Below the pieces are notes generated by a model that was given only the letters and a program-made list of their open reading frames with translations, ran no database searches and had not been told where the DNA came from. A stretch of DNA of 27,500 nt from Stramonita haemastoma (Eukaryota > Mollusca > Gastropoda > Neogastropoda > Muricidae), in NCBI GenBank assembly GCA_030674155.1, contig CM060318.1, positions 71,204,552-71,232,051 on the forward strand. The letters run 5' to 3'. Each line of letters opens with the position of its first letter. Position 1 is the stretch's first letter. Made by a program: the position numbers and the translations under genes. Below, piece by piece: positions 8,494-18,091 of the stretch.

Positions 8494-8845
8494 ACACAAA
8501 TATGCCTTGACACCTGCTTTCAATGTCTCACATCCGACGGACGCTATAGCCGAGTGGTTAAGACCGTTCGAATAAATCCCTTGGGTCCATGAAGTCGTGG
8601 GTTTGGACTCTCGGCGGCGTTTCGTGAATTAAAGAGTGGGATTTTTTACGTTCTCCAAGATGAGCTTCAAATGCAGACCTACTATTTTCTTAATTTCATT
8701 CGTGTATATGCACATGCAGAAGATCAAATATGCACGTTAAAGATCCCAAAATGTATGCCAACGTTGTAGTGGGTTACGGAAACACGAACATACCCAGCAT
8801 GCAGCCTGAATCATGAAATGAACTGCTCTGACGTCGGAATTTGTC
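8494..8845 (+). mobile_element. SINE family B, tRNA-Ser/Leu-like head, gastropod-type body
   Basis: The head has a perfect A-box at 8547-8557 (TAGCCGAGTGG, followed by TTAAG as in serine or leucine tRNAs). An extended variable-arm-like stretch and a weakened B-box (gggtttggactct, 8599-8611) follow. The first bases of the tRNA-like part (gacgct) can partly pair with 'ggcggcgtt' at 8612-8620. The body contains 'cacgttaaagatccc' (8733-8747) and 'aacacgaacatacccagc', a combination I know from gastropod SINEs, and ends near 8845. The head is not a functional tRNA gene, because the T-loop and anticodon stem are degraded. Confidence 0.75.
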
Positions 8846-8931
8846 AGTTGAGGCCAGGGGTAGGAATCCTGAAAAATGACAAGCACAGGAAAAGACAGTT
8901 ATAACACATCCCTCATGGTAAGTGACTGCAC

Positions 8932-8996
8932 AGAGAGAGAGAGAGAGGAGAGAGAGAGAGGGAGAGGAGAGAGAGAGACAGAGAGAGAGAGAGAGC

Positions 8997-9047
<51 letters not shown>

Positions 9048-9116
9048 GACAGAGACAGACAGACACGACAGACAGACAGACAGACAGACGACAGACAGAC
9101 AGACGACGACAGACAG
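8932..9116. repeat. GA then GACA microsatellite
   Basis: (GA)n at 8932-8997 passes into (GACA)n at 8998-9115. Open frames here are repeat artefacts. Confidence 0.95.
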
Positions 9117-9238
9117 GATCCATTTTCGTTCACTGCCCCATCTTCCGTTGCAAAGGCCCCAGGATCGTTCACATGTCCTAATGTGTTTCTGTCAGCATTT
9201 CATCGTCATTGATTTGTCTCTGCGTCTTATTCGGTTAG

Positions 9239-9312
9239 TCTGTCTGTCTGTCTGTCTGTCTGTCTTCTATCTGTCTGTTGTCTGTCTGTCTGTCTGTCTA
9301 CTTCTTCTCTGT

Positions 9313-9378
<66 letters not shown>

Positions 9379-9405
9379 CCTCCCTCCCTCCCTCCCTCCC
9401 CTCCC
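9239..9405. repeat. TGTC, CT and CCCT microsatellite
   Basis: (TCTG)n at 9239-9300 is followed by (CT)n at 9318-9374 and (CCCT)n to about 9405. This is the reverse complement pattern of the GA/GACA block 120 bases upstream, so the two form a large imperfect inverted pair. Confidence 0.95.
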
Positions 9406-9565
9406 CATCACTCTCTTCCTCCATCTCTTGTTCCTCCCTCCCATCTTTCATCTAATTTCCTGTTTTCCCCTTATCCCCGCTTTTCCATCTCCAACATTCA
9501 TTCCTGCCCCATCCCTGTCTGTCCTAACCTTCTGCCTCAAAGCAACCAACAGTCTGTCGTGCTGA

Positions 9566-9640
9566 GAGAAAGAGAGACAGGGAGAGAGAGGGGGGGGAGA
9601 GAGAGAGGGGGGAGGGAGGGAGAGAGAGAGAGAGAGGAGG

Positions 9641-9715
<75 letters not shown>

Positions 9716-9741
9716 GAGAGGAGAGAGAGAGAGAGAGAGAA
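9566..9741. repeat. GA microsatellite bordering a LINE 3' end
   Basis: Purine tract with (GA)n and GGAGG variants. It lies immediately beyond the 3' end of the minus-strand LINE at 9742-10541. Confidence 0.95.
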
Positions 9742-10541
9742 AATGAAATGAAAATGTTTTTATTGAACATCAGCCTTGGGCCACAATTCAAAACGAAGTG
9801 GGAGATGGGGGAGTGGATGTATGTGCATATAACGAATTTGTTCAAAGTCTCATCATAAAGCAACGGTACACACTTGATACAACGCATCTTTTTCACTATT
9901 AGATCTAGATCTATTTACTTTACATAAGTTCTGCCACTGTCTGTCTTCTTCGAATAGCACGGAATAAAAATGTTGCTAGCTGCACTGAACGACATCTACT
10001 ACGTGCCTGAAGAAGAAAAAGGCATAGGCACATGAAGAAGATCTTTCAGGTAACTGGTTCGTAAATCTGTATATAATGGACAAATATATATTAGATGGTA
10101 TTCATCTTCAATAAGTTTTTGCACAAAGAACAGTTTTTATCTTGATTGTTGTTGCTGTAACGATTGAGATTATTATTTAAAGGAAGAACATTCATTCTGG
10201 CCTGTGACAGTGCAACTCGGAAACAATAAATATCAATACTATGAAGATACAATTCTTTTTCAAAAACAGTCTTAAAAGATCTATATGTTGCATACCTATT
10301 ACTCTCTTTCATGACACCTGACCACTCCTGAATAAACATATCAATTAATCTTTGCTTGAATGCACTAAGGAATCCCTGAATATCACCAACACCCTGTTGT
10401 AGCCAAACAATATTAAACCCTGAATTGCACAACAATTCCCTTACACTTGCTACCCAACATTTTTTACCTTTCTGATCTAGAATTAATTGCATTTCGTAGG
10501 CCTACCTTTCTGATCTAGAATTAATTGCATTTCGTAGGCCC
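9742..10541 (-). pseudogene. LINE 3' end: C-terminal ORF, 3' UTR and poly-A signal
   Basis: The minus strand encodes the C-terminal domain of a non-LTR retrotransposon ORF. In order: AYEMQLILDQKGKKCW, LCNSGFNIVWLQQGVGD, LIDMFIQEWSGV, FRVALSQARMNVLPLNNNLN, NCSLCKN, then after a frame change EDEYHLIYICPLYTDLR (a zinc-knuckle-like C..C..H..C end), and after another shift ATFLFRAIRRRQTVAELM with its stop at plus 9922-9920. The 3' UTR continues to about 9742 and has AATAAA just before its end. The copy is 5'-truncated. It carries a 38-base tandem duplication at its 5' edge and is bounded on both sides by GA tracts. It is not functional. Confidence 0.85.
10466..10541 (+). repeat. Tandem 38-base duplication inside the LINE
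   Basis: Two adjacent copies (10466-10503 and 10504-10541) are identical except for the last base. 38 is not a multiple of three, so the duplication breaks the LINE frame. It sits exactly at the border with the GA microsatellite. Confidence 0.9.
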
Positions 10542-10975
<434 letters not shown>

Positions 10976-11145
10976 AGGAAATTGCTCAACCATAGAAATG
11001 GATGGTCTCATTTCTCCATGCCCACTGACAATGACAGCTCCGTGGCACACTCAGAGACTAGGCCAGTCCCATCTTGTGATCGATTCCCATGACAGTACAG
11101 GCATGGGCCAGTGCACAGCTTGCCCATGCATGCATCTTATTATGG
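10976..11145 (+). repeat. Dispersed, diverged copy of the repeat E unit
   Basis: The order matches the units of the array at 13381-15430: 'ccatagaaatgg', 'actgacaatgacagctcc', 'cccatcttgtgatcgattcc', 'tgcacagct' and 'catgcatgcat' (compare 'ccatagaaatgctgatgac', 'gacaataacggcagagcc', 'taccattgtgatcagttc' and 'catgcatgcatg' from 13456 on). It shows that the array unit is also a dispersed element. Confidence 0.6.
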
Positions 11146-11155
11146 AGACGGCGAC

Positions 11156-11350
11156 TTTTTTTTTTTTTTTGTTTTTGTTGTTCTGGTTGGTTGTGTGTGT
11201 GTCTGCGGTGTGGTGTGGTGTGGTGTGGTGGGTGCGGTGTGGTGTGGTGTGGTGTGGTGGGTGTGGTGTGGTGTGGTTGTGGTGTGGTGTGGTGCGGTGT
11301 GGTGTGGTGTGGTGTGGTGTGGTGCTGGTTGTGGTGTGGTGTGGTGTGCT
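11156..11350. repeat. Poly-T and GGTGT pentanucleotide microsatellite
   Basis: A T-run of about 15 bases is followed at 11190-11350 by (GGTGT)n with GGTTGTG interruptions. The same pentamer family occurs in the opposite orientation (CACAC C) at 18120-18246. Confidence 0.95.
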
Positions 11351-11635
11351 TGAAAAGAAAGTTGGATTGTATGTAGGTAGTTAGCATGCGATGTCTGACA
11401 CCATAACAGAAATTCATTGGTGCATCCTGTACGGATAGTCAATGCCGATACAGTACTTTTGTCATTCGATTTAACAGAAAAAAATCATGTGGGTTACAAG
11501 CCCACGTATATAAACACGACATGAAACAATCAGCACAAAAAATCTTAATCACAGAAAATAATAAGGTATGTAAAAATTATATACATGTACGCAATGTATT
11601 CAACACAGACACTACAAACAACACTTCCACAGCCG
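11351..11635. other. No feature seen
   Basis: AT-rich unique sequence between two microsatellites. Confidence 0.5.
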
Positions 11636-11710
11636 CGCACGCACGCACACACACGCAGCACGCGGCAGCGCACGCCGCGCGCCACACACACACACACACA
11701 CACACACACT
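11636..11710. repeat. CA/CGCA microsatellite
   Basis: Alternating purine-pyrimidine run with CGCA and CACA units. It is potentially Z-DNA forming. Confidence 0.9.
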
Positions 11711-11817
11711 ACAACACCAATGCACAATGATTGTAACATGGCAAACGAGAAGAGCCATATCAATCATTAATGAGTGCACTAAAAGAGAGATGCACTAAAG
11801 AAAATGTGAGGGCAGAG

Positions 11818-11865
11818 AATGAGAGAAGGTGAGAGGGACAGAAGAGAGAGGAGAGAGAGAGAGGG

Positions 11866-11899
<34 letters not shown>

Positions 11900-11985
11900 G
11901 AGAGAGAGGAGAGAAGAGAGAGAGAGAAGAGGGGAGAAGAGGAGAGAGAGAGAGAGAGAGACGAGAGATCGGAGAGATCGAGATC
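11818..11985. repeat. GA microsatellite upstream of element D
   Basis: Imperfect (GA)n ending in 'gatcggagagatcgagatcg', immediately 5' of the element D core at 12003. Confidence 0.95.
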
Positions 11986-12002
11986 GCAAACTGCTCTGCT
12001 CT

Positions 12003-12175
12003 GTTCTTGGTCCAATGCCCAGATTCTGCAATGACCTTTCATCAGGAATAATAAAACGCCATCAATACCCATGGTAAACAGGGGACCTCATTTCCTTCTC
12101 TCTGTCCCCCTCCCCCCCCCCCCACCCTCGCCCCCCACCCTTCCACCTTCCTTCCGTCTTCTGTTCATTTCCATG
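12003..12175 (+). mobile_element. Element D copy 1 (microsatellite-linked repeat)
   Basis: The core of about 95 bases contains 'cttggtccaatgcccag', 'atgacctttcatcagg', 'aaacgccatcaatacc' and 'atggtaaacaggggacctc', and is followed by a C-rich pyrimidine tract (12095-12170). The same core, in the same orientation and with the same flanks, is at 15748 and 17148. It encodes no protein. The family identity is unknown. Confidence 0.7.
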
Positions 12176-12240
12176 CCCCTTGTATATGTTCCATGTTGCA
12201 TTTTCACCCCGGTTTTTTTTTTGCACTCTTCATTTCTTAC

Positions 12241-12645
12241 CATACCTGGTCCTACCTGATTCTACCTCGTCCTGTCTGGTCTTGCCGTGTCCTAACTAGT
12301 CCTGTCTGGTCCTATCTAATCTTGTCATTGCTGGTTCTACCTGGTCCTATCTAGTCCTACCTTGTCATACCTGGTCCTACCTGGTCCTATCTAGTCCTAC
12401 CTGGTCCTATCTAGTCCTACCTTACCATACTGGTCCTACCTGGTCCTATCTAGTCCTACCTTGTCATACCTGGTCCTACTTGGTCCTATCTAGTCCTACA
12501 TTGTCATACTGGTCCTACCTGGTCCTATCTAGTCCTACCTTGTCCTACCTGGTCCTACTGGTCCTACCTGGTCCTACCTGAAACTATCTGGTCCTACGTG
12601 CTTCTTCCTGGTCGTACCTTTTCCTACCTGGTCCTGGCTGTTCAG
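12241..12645. repeat. 10-base minisatellite with 40-base higher-order unit
   Basis: Units of ten bases (consensus TACCTGGTCC with variants TATCTAGTCC and TACCTTGTCA) repeat for about 400 bases. From about 12340 they group into a 40-base order of two TACCTGGTCC, one TATCTAGTCC and one TACCTTGTCA. Occasional nine-base units shift the phase. Confidence 0.9.
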
Positions 12646-12675
12646 GTTACCTTCCAATTAACAGTACGATTGTTA

Positions 12676-12786
<111 letters not shown>

Positions 12787-12849
12787 CTTTGTCATTCCTC
12801 TATGTACCATCATCTCTGGTTATTCTATTTTTTGTGTGTGACCCCGCTG

Positions 12850-12868
12850 GGGGGGGGGGGGGGGGGGG
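12850..12868. repeat. Poly-G run of about 19 bases
   Basis: Uninterrupted G homopolymer at the 3' boundary of the minus-strand LINE. Its length is likely to be unreliable in any assembly. Confidence 0.85.
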
Positions 12869-13172
12869 CATAAGGCACAGACAAGGGACCTCCAGGCAGT
12901 CCTATCTTGGGCGAGCCACCACAACTCATTCCAGGTCTTTCCCATCATCTTCATTTCCTCCTCCACAGTCCTTCCCAGGTCCCAAGGGGTCGGCCTCTGT
13001 TTCACTTCCCAGGAGGTGCCCAGGACAAGGCCTCAAGAGGGTGTCTGCCTTTTTTCATGCGTAAGACATGGCCAAGCCAGGTCCAGCGCCGCTGCTTCAC
13101 CTGCAGCACAATGTTGTTGAAGCCTGTCCTCCTCCAGATTTCCTCATTCGTCGCTCTCTGCTCTGTCTCAAA
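12865..13172 (-). pseudogene. LINE 3' end fragment (RTE-like C-terminus)
   Basis: The minus strand reads ETEQRATNEEIWRRTGFNNI, VKQRRWTWLGHVLRMKKG, ALSWAPPGK, then a stop at 13002 followed by NRGRPLGTW. After a frame change it reads RTVEEEMKMMGKTWNELWWL and AQDRTAWRSLVCALCP. This is the conserved C-terminus of RTE-like non-LTR retrotransposon ORFs (pattern NeElwrrTg ... rRRwrWlGHvlRM ... GRP..tWrrtvEeEm ... lAqDR..WrslV.alCp). The stop and the frameshift show decay. The 5' truncation point at about 13172 coincides exactly with the start of a CA microsatellite. Confidence 0.85.
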
Positions 13173-13308
13173 CACACATACACTAACATCCATGCTCATA
13201 TCCATACATACATACAAACACACAGACACATGCACACCCACACACGCACACGTGCACACACACGCACGCACACGCAAGCAAGCGCACGCGCACACACACA
13301 CACACACA
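13173..13308. repeat. CA/ACAT microsatellite
   Basis: Imperfect CA dinucleotides with CATA, CGCA and AAGCA variants at the truncated 5' side of the LINE at 12865-13172. Confidence 0.9.
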
Positions 13309-13380
13309 TCCTTTTCTCCAGTTTCTGCTTTTTTCCGCTTCACGTGACTCCTTATCCTACTCCTCTATATAGCCTTCTGT

Positions 13381-14062
13381 CTCTTGCCTTTTGAGCAACT
13401 AAAATAATACTGATCAGCCCTACAGAGTACAGAGGTTAGGGGAAATGTGCACAGCCATAGAAATGCTGATGACCTTATTGACCCATGACTCACCTGACAA
13501 TAACGGCAGAGCCATACCACCACAGAAAAACCCCAGTCACTACCATTGTGATCAGTTCATGTTACACGCCTGGGTGGCTGCACATGCATGCATGCACTAT
13601 TGTGATTTTCGCACGTATATTATGTACTGGGATACAAAGAAAAAAAAAGATATATATATATATTACAATTATATGTATTATATTATATATATGCATTTTC
13701 ATGCAACTCCAGATCAGAGTGCATGCATTCATGGTGAGATGTGACTTTTCTGCACGTAGATGGGGTATGATGTAAAGGAAAATGCATGCACATATGCCCT
13801 ATGCCAGTGCATGAAGATGCGCATACAATAAAAGAACCCACAGCAACAAGAGACTTCTCCCTGGCAACATTTTGCAGAAAAAGAGCTACTCTCATACTGA
13901 GGCAAAAACAAATACAGAATTTTAATGGGTGACATTTTTTGTGCTAACACACTCTTCCCACAGACTGCAGTCCTAATTTCACTTGAAGATATCTGCGGTG
14001 GCTAAAAGTAGTATACAATACAATAATACAATACAATACAATACAATACCCTGCATAGAGTT
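13381..14062 (+). repeat. Array E, unit 1 (about 682 bases)
   Basis: The unit begins 'cttttgagcaactaa' and continues with 'ccatagaaatgctgatgac', 'gactcacctgacaataacgg', 'cagtcactaccattgtgatc', 'catgcatgcatgc', an AT tract (13648-13692), 'aagaacccacagcaacaaga', 'ctccctggcaac', 'gactgcagtc' and an (AATAC)n tail at 14015-14050. Open frames on either strand are not conserved between units, so it is not a coding array. Confidence 0.85.
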
Positions 14063-14609
14063 CTTTTGCTTTTGAGCACCTAAGGCAATTCTGGTCTTCA
14101 CTACACAAGACAGAGGTCAGGGGAAACTGCACAGCCATAGAAATGCTGATGATCTTATTGACCCTGACTCACCCGATAATACCCGGCAGAACCATATTAC
14201 CATCACAGAGAAACCCCAGTCACTACCATTGAGATCAATTCATGTTACATGCCTGGGTAGCTGCACAGCACGAGTATGCATGTGGAGATTTGATTTTTCT
14301 GCCCATTCATGAACAAAGGAAAACATGCGCATGAATGCCCATGCATGCATATAAGCATGCAGTAAAACAACCCAAGGCAACAAGAGAGTTCTCCCTGGCA
14401 ACATTCTGTAGAAAAGGGCCTTTCTCATACAGAAGAAAATCAAATACAGACAGGCTTTTGTTTTTCATGGGTGGCGTTGCTCTTGGTGTAACATACTGTC
14501 CCTAGGGACTGCAGCACATATTTTATCTGAAGTACTCTGACCTGAGTATAAGTAGTATACAGTACAATAATTACAAAGCAATACAACACGATGTCCAAGT
14601 ATAAACTTC
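14063..14609 (+). repeat. Array E, unit 2 (about 547 bases)
   Basis: Same order of landmarks as unit 1: 'tgcacagccatagaaatgct', 'ggcagaaccatattaccatc', 'cagtcactaccattgagatc', 'cccatgcatgcata', 'caacaagagagttctccctg' and 'gggactgcagcacat'. It is shorter because the AT tract and part of the duplicated 'atgcatgca' area are absent. Confidence 0.85.
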
Positions 14610-15145
14610 TCTTGCCTTTGAGCAACTAAGGTACCACTGGTCTACCGTGCCGAAGACAGAGGTCAGGGGAAATTGCACAGCTATAGAGATGCTGATGACT
14701 TCAGTGACCCATGACTCACCTGACAATAACGGCAGAGCCATATTACCATCACAGAACTTCCAATCACTACCATTGGGGACTATTCCTATCACACGCACAG
14801 TGCAGGCATACTTATGTTGATTTGATTTTTTTCTGCACGTACATGAGGTGTAATATAAAGCAAAACGTGTGCATGTATGTATGCCCATGCATGCAGATAA
14901 GCATGCAGTAAAAGAACCCACAGCAACAACAAAGTTCTTACTGGAAAAATTCTGTAGAAGGAATGCCCCTCTCATACAGAAGCAAAAACACAAACAAGAT
15001 TCTTGTTTTTCATGGGTAGCTAGCGCTGCTCAAACGCTGAAAAACTCTTTCCATGGGACTGCAGACCAGATTTTATGGGGAGAACTCTGCTGTGACTTAA
15101 AGTAGAATACAATACAATAGTCACCGTGCAATAAATATCCTGTTC
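14610..15145 (+). repeat. Array E, unit 3 (about 536 bases)
   Basis: Landmarks 'gcacagctatagagatgctg', 'cctgacaataacggcagagc', 'cccatgcatgcag', 'aagaacccacagcaacaaca' and 'gggactgcagacc', in the same order. A 140-codon minus-strand open frame spans units 2 and 3 but is not preserved in units 1 or 4. Confidence 0.85.
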
Positions 15146-15440
15146 CTTGCCTTTCAGCATATAAGGTAATACTGGTGTGTTGTATAAAAACAGAGGTCAG
15201 GGGAAACTGCAGAGCCATAGAGAGGTTGGCAACCTCATAATTTTTATTATACCCATGGTCCACCTGACGATAATGTCAGAAGCATACCCTCACAGAGAAA
15301 CCCCAGTCACTACCATTGTGATCAATTCATGTCACATGCCTGGGTGGCTGCACATGCATGCATGGAGGTACTGATTCGATTTTTTGGGCACGTACATGTA
15401 TTGGGATACACAAGGAAAAATGTATGTATTCCCATGCATG
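15146..15440 (+). repeat. Array E, unit 4 (partial)
   Basis: Begins 'ccttgcctttcagcatata' and follows the unit through 'gcagagccatagagagg', 'cagtcactaccattgtgatc' and 'cacatgcatgcatgg' to about 15440. The second half of the unit is replaced by T-rich and CA-rich sequence. Confidence 0.75.
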
Positions 15441-15583
15441 CGTGCGCAAATTCTTTTTTTTTTTAGTGTGTGCGTCTACATGTATTCTGATACACTCAGA
15501 CACACATGTATGCACGTCTTGTTTAATGTGCTTGTGAAGTCTTAGGGAAGCAGAAAGGTGGGAGCATATTGCGCACACGCATG

Positions 15584-15740
15584 CACGCGCGCACGCACAC
15601 ACACACACACACACATATACACTCATCGGAGACAAACTGATAGACACACACACACACACACACACGCGCACACATACACACACGCGCGCGCGTGCGGATG
15701 CAAAGTGAGATAGAGAGAAGGAGGGAGAGAGAGAGAGCAA
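15584..15740. repeat. CA/CG microsatellite then GA
   Basis: Alternating CACG, CA and CGCG tracts at 15576-15696 are followed by a short GA tract (15710-15737), which leads into element D copy 2. Confidence 0.9.
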
Positions 15741-15747
15741 ATAGCCA

Positions 15748-15940
15748 CGGTCTTGGTCCAGTGCCCAGGTTATCGATGACCTTTCAGAAACGAAACACCA
15801 TCAATACTCCGTGGTAAACAGCAAACCTCCTTTCCTTCACCTCTCCCCTCTTCCTTCCCATCACAATCCTTTCACCTTCAGTCCTCCCCCCCCCCCCCTT
15901 ACCCCAACCCATCCCTTAACCTCCTGTCTTTTTTATATTT
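15748..15940 (+). mobile_element. Element D copy 2
   Basis: 'ggtcttggtccagtgcccag', 'cgatgacctttcagaaacg', 'aacaccatcaatactccgtg' and 'gtaaacagcaaacctcc', followed by a CT-rich tract with a C-run (15884-15898). Same orientation and flanks as copies 1 and 3. Confidence 0.7.
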
Positions 15941-16084
15941 GGATTTTTTTTTTTTGGGGGGGGGGGAGGCATCTTCTCATTTCAGTCGGGTTTTTTTTTT
16001 TATCAAGTTTTGTTTGTTTTCGCTATTCCTTTTTCTTCTTCTTCTCTCGCACTTTCTCCGGGGGATGGGGGATAAGGAGCAGAA

Positions 16085-16360
16085 AATGCTCGTTGTTAGA
16101 ATGTTGAGTTCGTGATCTGGCAACCTGGGTTCCAGCACCACCGACACGTCCTTTCAAGGGAACTTTACCTGTAGAGTTAACATCAACCAGTGCTACTCTA
16201 CTCCCCCGAAAGTCTTTTGGGTGGCACAATAAACCGAGGTCCCATGTGCAAATGCACGTAGAACATCCTGCACACACGTTAAAAACCTTTTCTATCTTTC
16301 GTTACAGTAGGCCAGTGTGTGCCAATAGGAACGGATAACAATTTTTATTTATGTAAAAAC
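16085..16360 (+). mobile_element. SINE family A, head and body
   Basis: B-box-like 'gggttccagcacc' (16127-16139), then 'agttaacatcaaccagtgc', 'ctcccccgaaagtcttttgg', 'ataaaccgaggtcccatgtg', 'aacatcctgcacacacgtta' and 'gtaggccagtgtgtgcc'. The A-box has decayed (tgttagaatgttg). The 3' module that should follow is present first in inverted and then in direct orientation (next two entries). Confidence 0.75.
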
Positions 16361-16402
16361 GCAAGCACGCTGGCGTCATGGGTTGTTTTAATTGTTGTCG
16401 TA

Positions 16403-16499
16403 CTTCGGCTAGAGCTACAAGGTTCACCAATATATTCAGATTTTGCGTATGCCGCCATTTTGCCCACCATGAAGGTAGCTGTATTCCAGCTACAGGGAT
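16403..16499 (-). mobile_element. SINE family A 3' module, inverted
   Basis: The reverse complement reads 'ggaatacagctacc', 'catacgcaaaatctg' and 'attggtgaaccttgtagctc', which is the family A 3' module. It lies between a plus-oriented body and a plus-oriented 3' module. Confidence 0.7.
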
Positions 16500-16503
16500 A
16501 GGG

Positions 16504-16605
16504 TGTCGTGTTTAGAAATCATCCCCGAGCACAGAATAAGGCTAGCTTGATGGTAGGTAAACAGTGGCCTAGGCAACAATTTTATCAACCTCGGAGCTCC
16601 AGCTT
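16504..16605 (+). mobile_element. SINE family A 3' module, direct
   Basis: 'gtcgtgtttagaaatcatcc', 'gatggtaggtaaacagtgg' and 'caacctcggagctccagc' in plus orientation. It is more diverged than the inverted module next to it, so the two are unlikely to come from one recent event. Confidence 0.6.
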
Positions 16606-16751
16606 CCCCTTTTCCACTGCGTTTCTGTTCCCTGATCAGTTCATTAGTAAAGACTGGTCAGGTTACTGCCCAATTAACGGTAATGTAATAAGTGGCTTCT
16701 TTCCGACCAGTTTTTTTCTTTTCCTCTGCTTCTCTCTGTTTCTTACCCTCC

Positions 16752-17062
<311 letters not shown>

Positions 17063-17147
17063 ATGCACAAATACATACACACATACACACAAAAAAAGAA
17101 CAAAACCAGACCAACAGACAAACAGACAGATAGCAAATGGATATATA

Positions 17148-17395
17148 CATTCTTGGTCCAATGCCCAGGTTTTACAGTGACCTTTCAGAAGTGAAATACC
17201 ATCCATGCTTTATGGAGGGGAAAGCAAACTCTGCGCTCCTCTTTACCCCCCTCCTCTCCCCCTCCCTCCTCCCCCACCCCTCCTCCCGCCCCCCCCCCTC
17301 ACTTCCCTGACTCACCTTTCTTCCATCTCACTGCCCATCTTTTGCATCCCCCTCCACCCCACCCCACACCCAACCCCCATCCTACTCTTTCTGCA
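17148..17395 (+). mobile_element. Element D copy 3
   Basis: 'cattcttggtccaatgccca', 'acagtgacctttcagaagtg', 'aaataccatccatgc' and 'ggggaaagcaaactctgcgc', then a CT-rich tract (17235-17380) with C-runs. The preceding sequence is a CA microsatellite, where copies 1 and 2 have GA. Confidence 0.7.
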
Positions 17396-17419
17396 TGTGG
17401 TATTTTCAACATAGTTTTT

Positions 17420-17726
17420 CCGCATCAGTTTTTTTTCTCTCTGTCTGTCTGTCTGTGTCCTCTTTCACGTCCAGTATTTTTTTTTTATTCCTGGCTTCCT
17501 GCTATTGTATTATGTCTTGCCCTTTTGCTCCTTTCAACTGTTGTCATTGTGTATTGCTCCATCTCTTCGGGTTTTTTGTTTTTGTTTGGAGGGATTGTTA
17601 TTTTTTGTTGTTGTTTTACATGCACACACATACACGCGCGCGTGCTCGCATGCACCTGCACGCATGCTTGCACACACATATACGTGTGCGCGCGCATGAA
17701 TGCACCTGCACGCACACATGCATGCA
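17420..17726. other. No gene seen; T-rich DNA and a CA/CGCG patch
   Basis: Pyrimidine-rich sequence with T-runs, then alternating 'cacacatacacgcgcgcgtg'-type DNA at 17620-17726 that could adopt Z-form. No coding signal. Confidence 0.5.
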
Positions 17727-17788
17727 TGCACGTACACGCTACACTACACTACACTACGCTACACTACGCTACACTACACTACACTACA
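17727..17788. repeat. CTACA pentanucleotide microsatellite
   Basis: (CTACA)n with two CTACG variants. The same pentamer reappears at 18092-18130. Confidence 0.95.
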
Positions 17789-17901
17789 TCCAACCTCAAG
17801 ACACACTTATTTCAAACCTAAGATTTTCTCCTTCCGTTTCTATTTCTTATCTGCCCCTGCCTTCAACATCTACCTGCCAAACTGTATAACCTTTATATAA
17901 G

Positions 17902-17972
17902 TGTGTGTGAGGCTGCGCGTGTGTGTGTGTGTGTGTGTGTGTGCGTGTGCGTACGCGTGCGTGTGTGTGTAC
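17902..17972. repeat. GT/GCGT microsatellite
   Basis: Alternating purine-pyrimidine GT run with GCGTACGCG interruptions. Confidence 0.9.
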
Positions 17973-18091
17973 ATTCGAATTTGCTAAAACTATGAATTAT
18001 TGTTGATTGCTTGTGTGTTGTATGGGTCGAATGCAAGGGCTTTGATTTGTTTTTACAAGATATAGCGCTATATAACTTCCATATATATAAC

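Noticed and set aside
8540..8625. Functional tRNA-Ser or tRNA-Leu gene
   Set aside because: The A-box is perfect, but the T-arm, anticodon stem and acceptor pairing are degraded, and a known SINE-type body follows.
14571..14993. 140-codon minus-strand open frame in array E
   Set aside because: The frame is not preserved in the other units of the same array.
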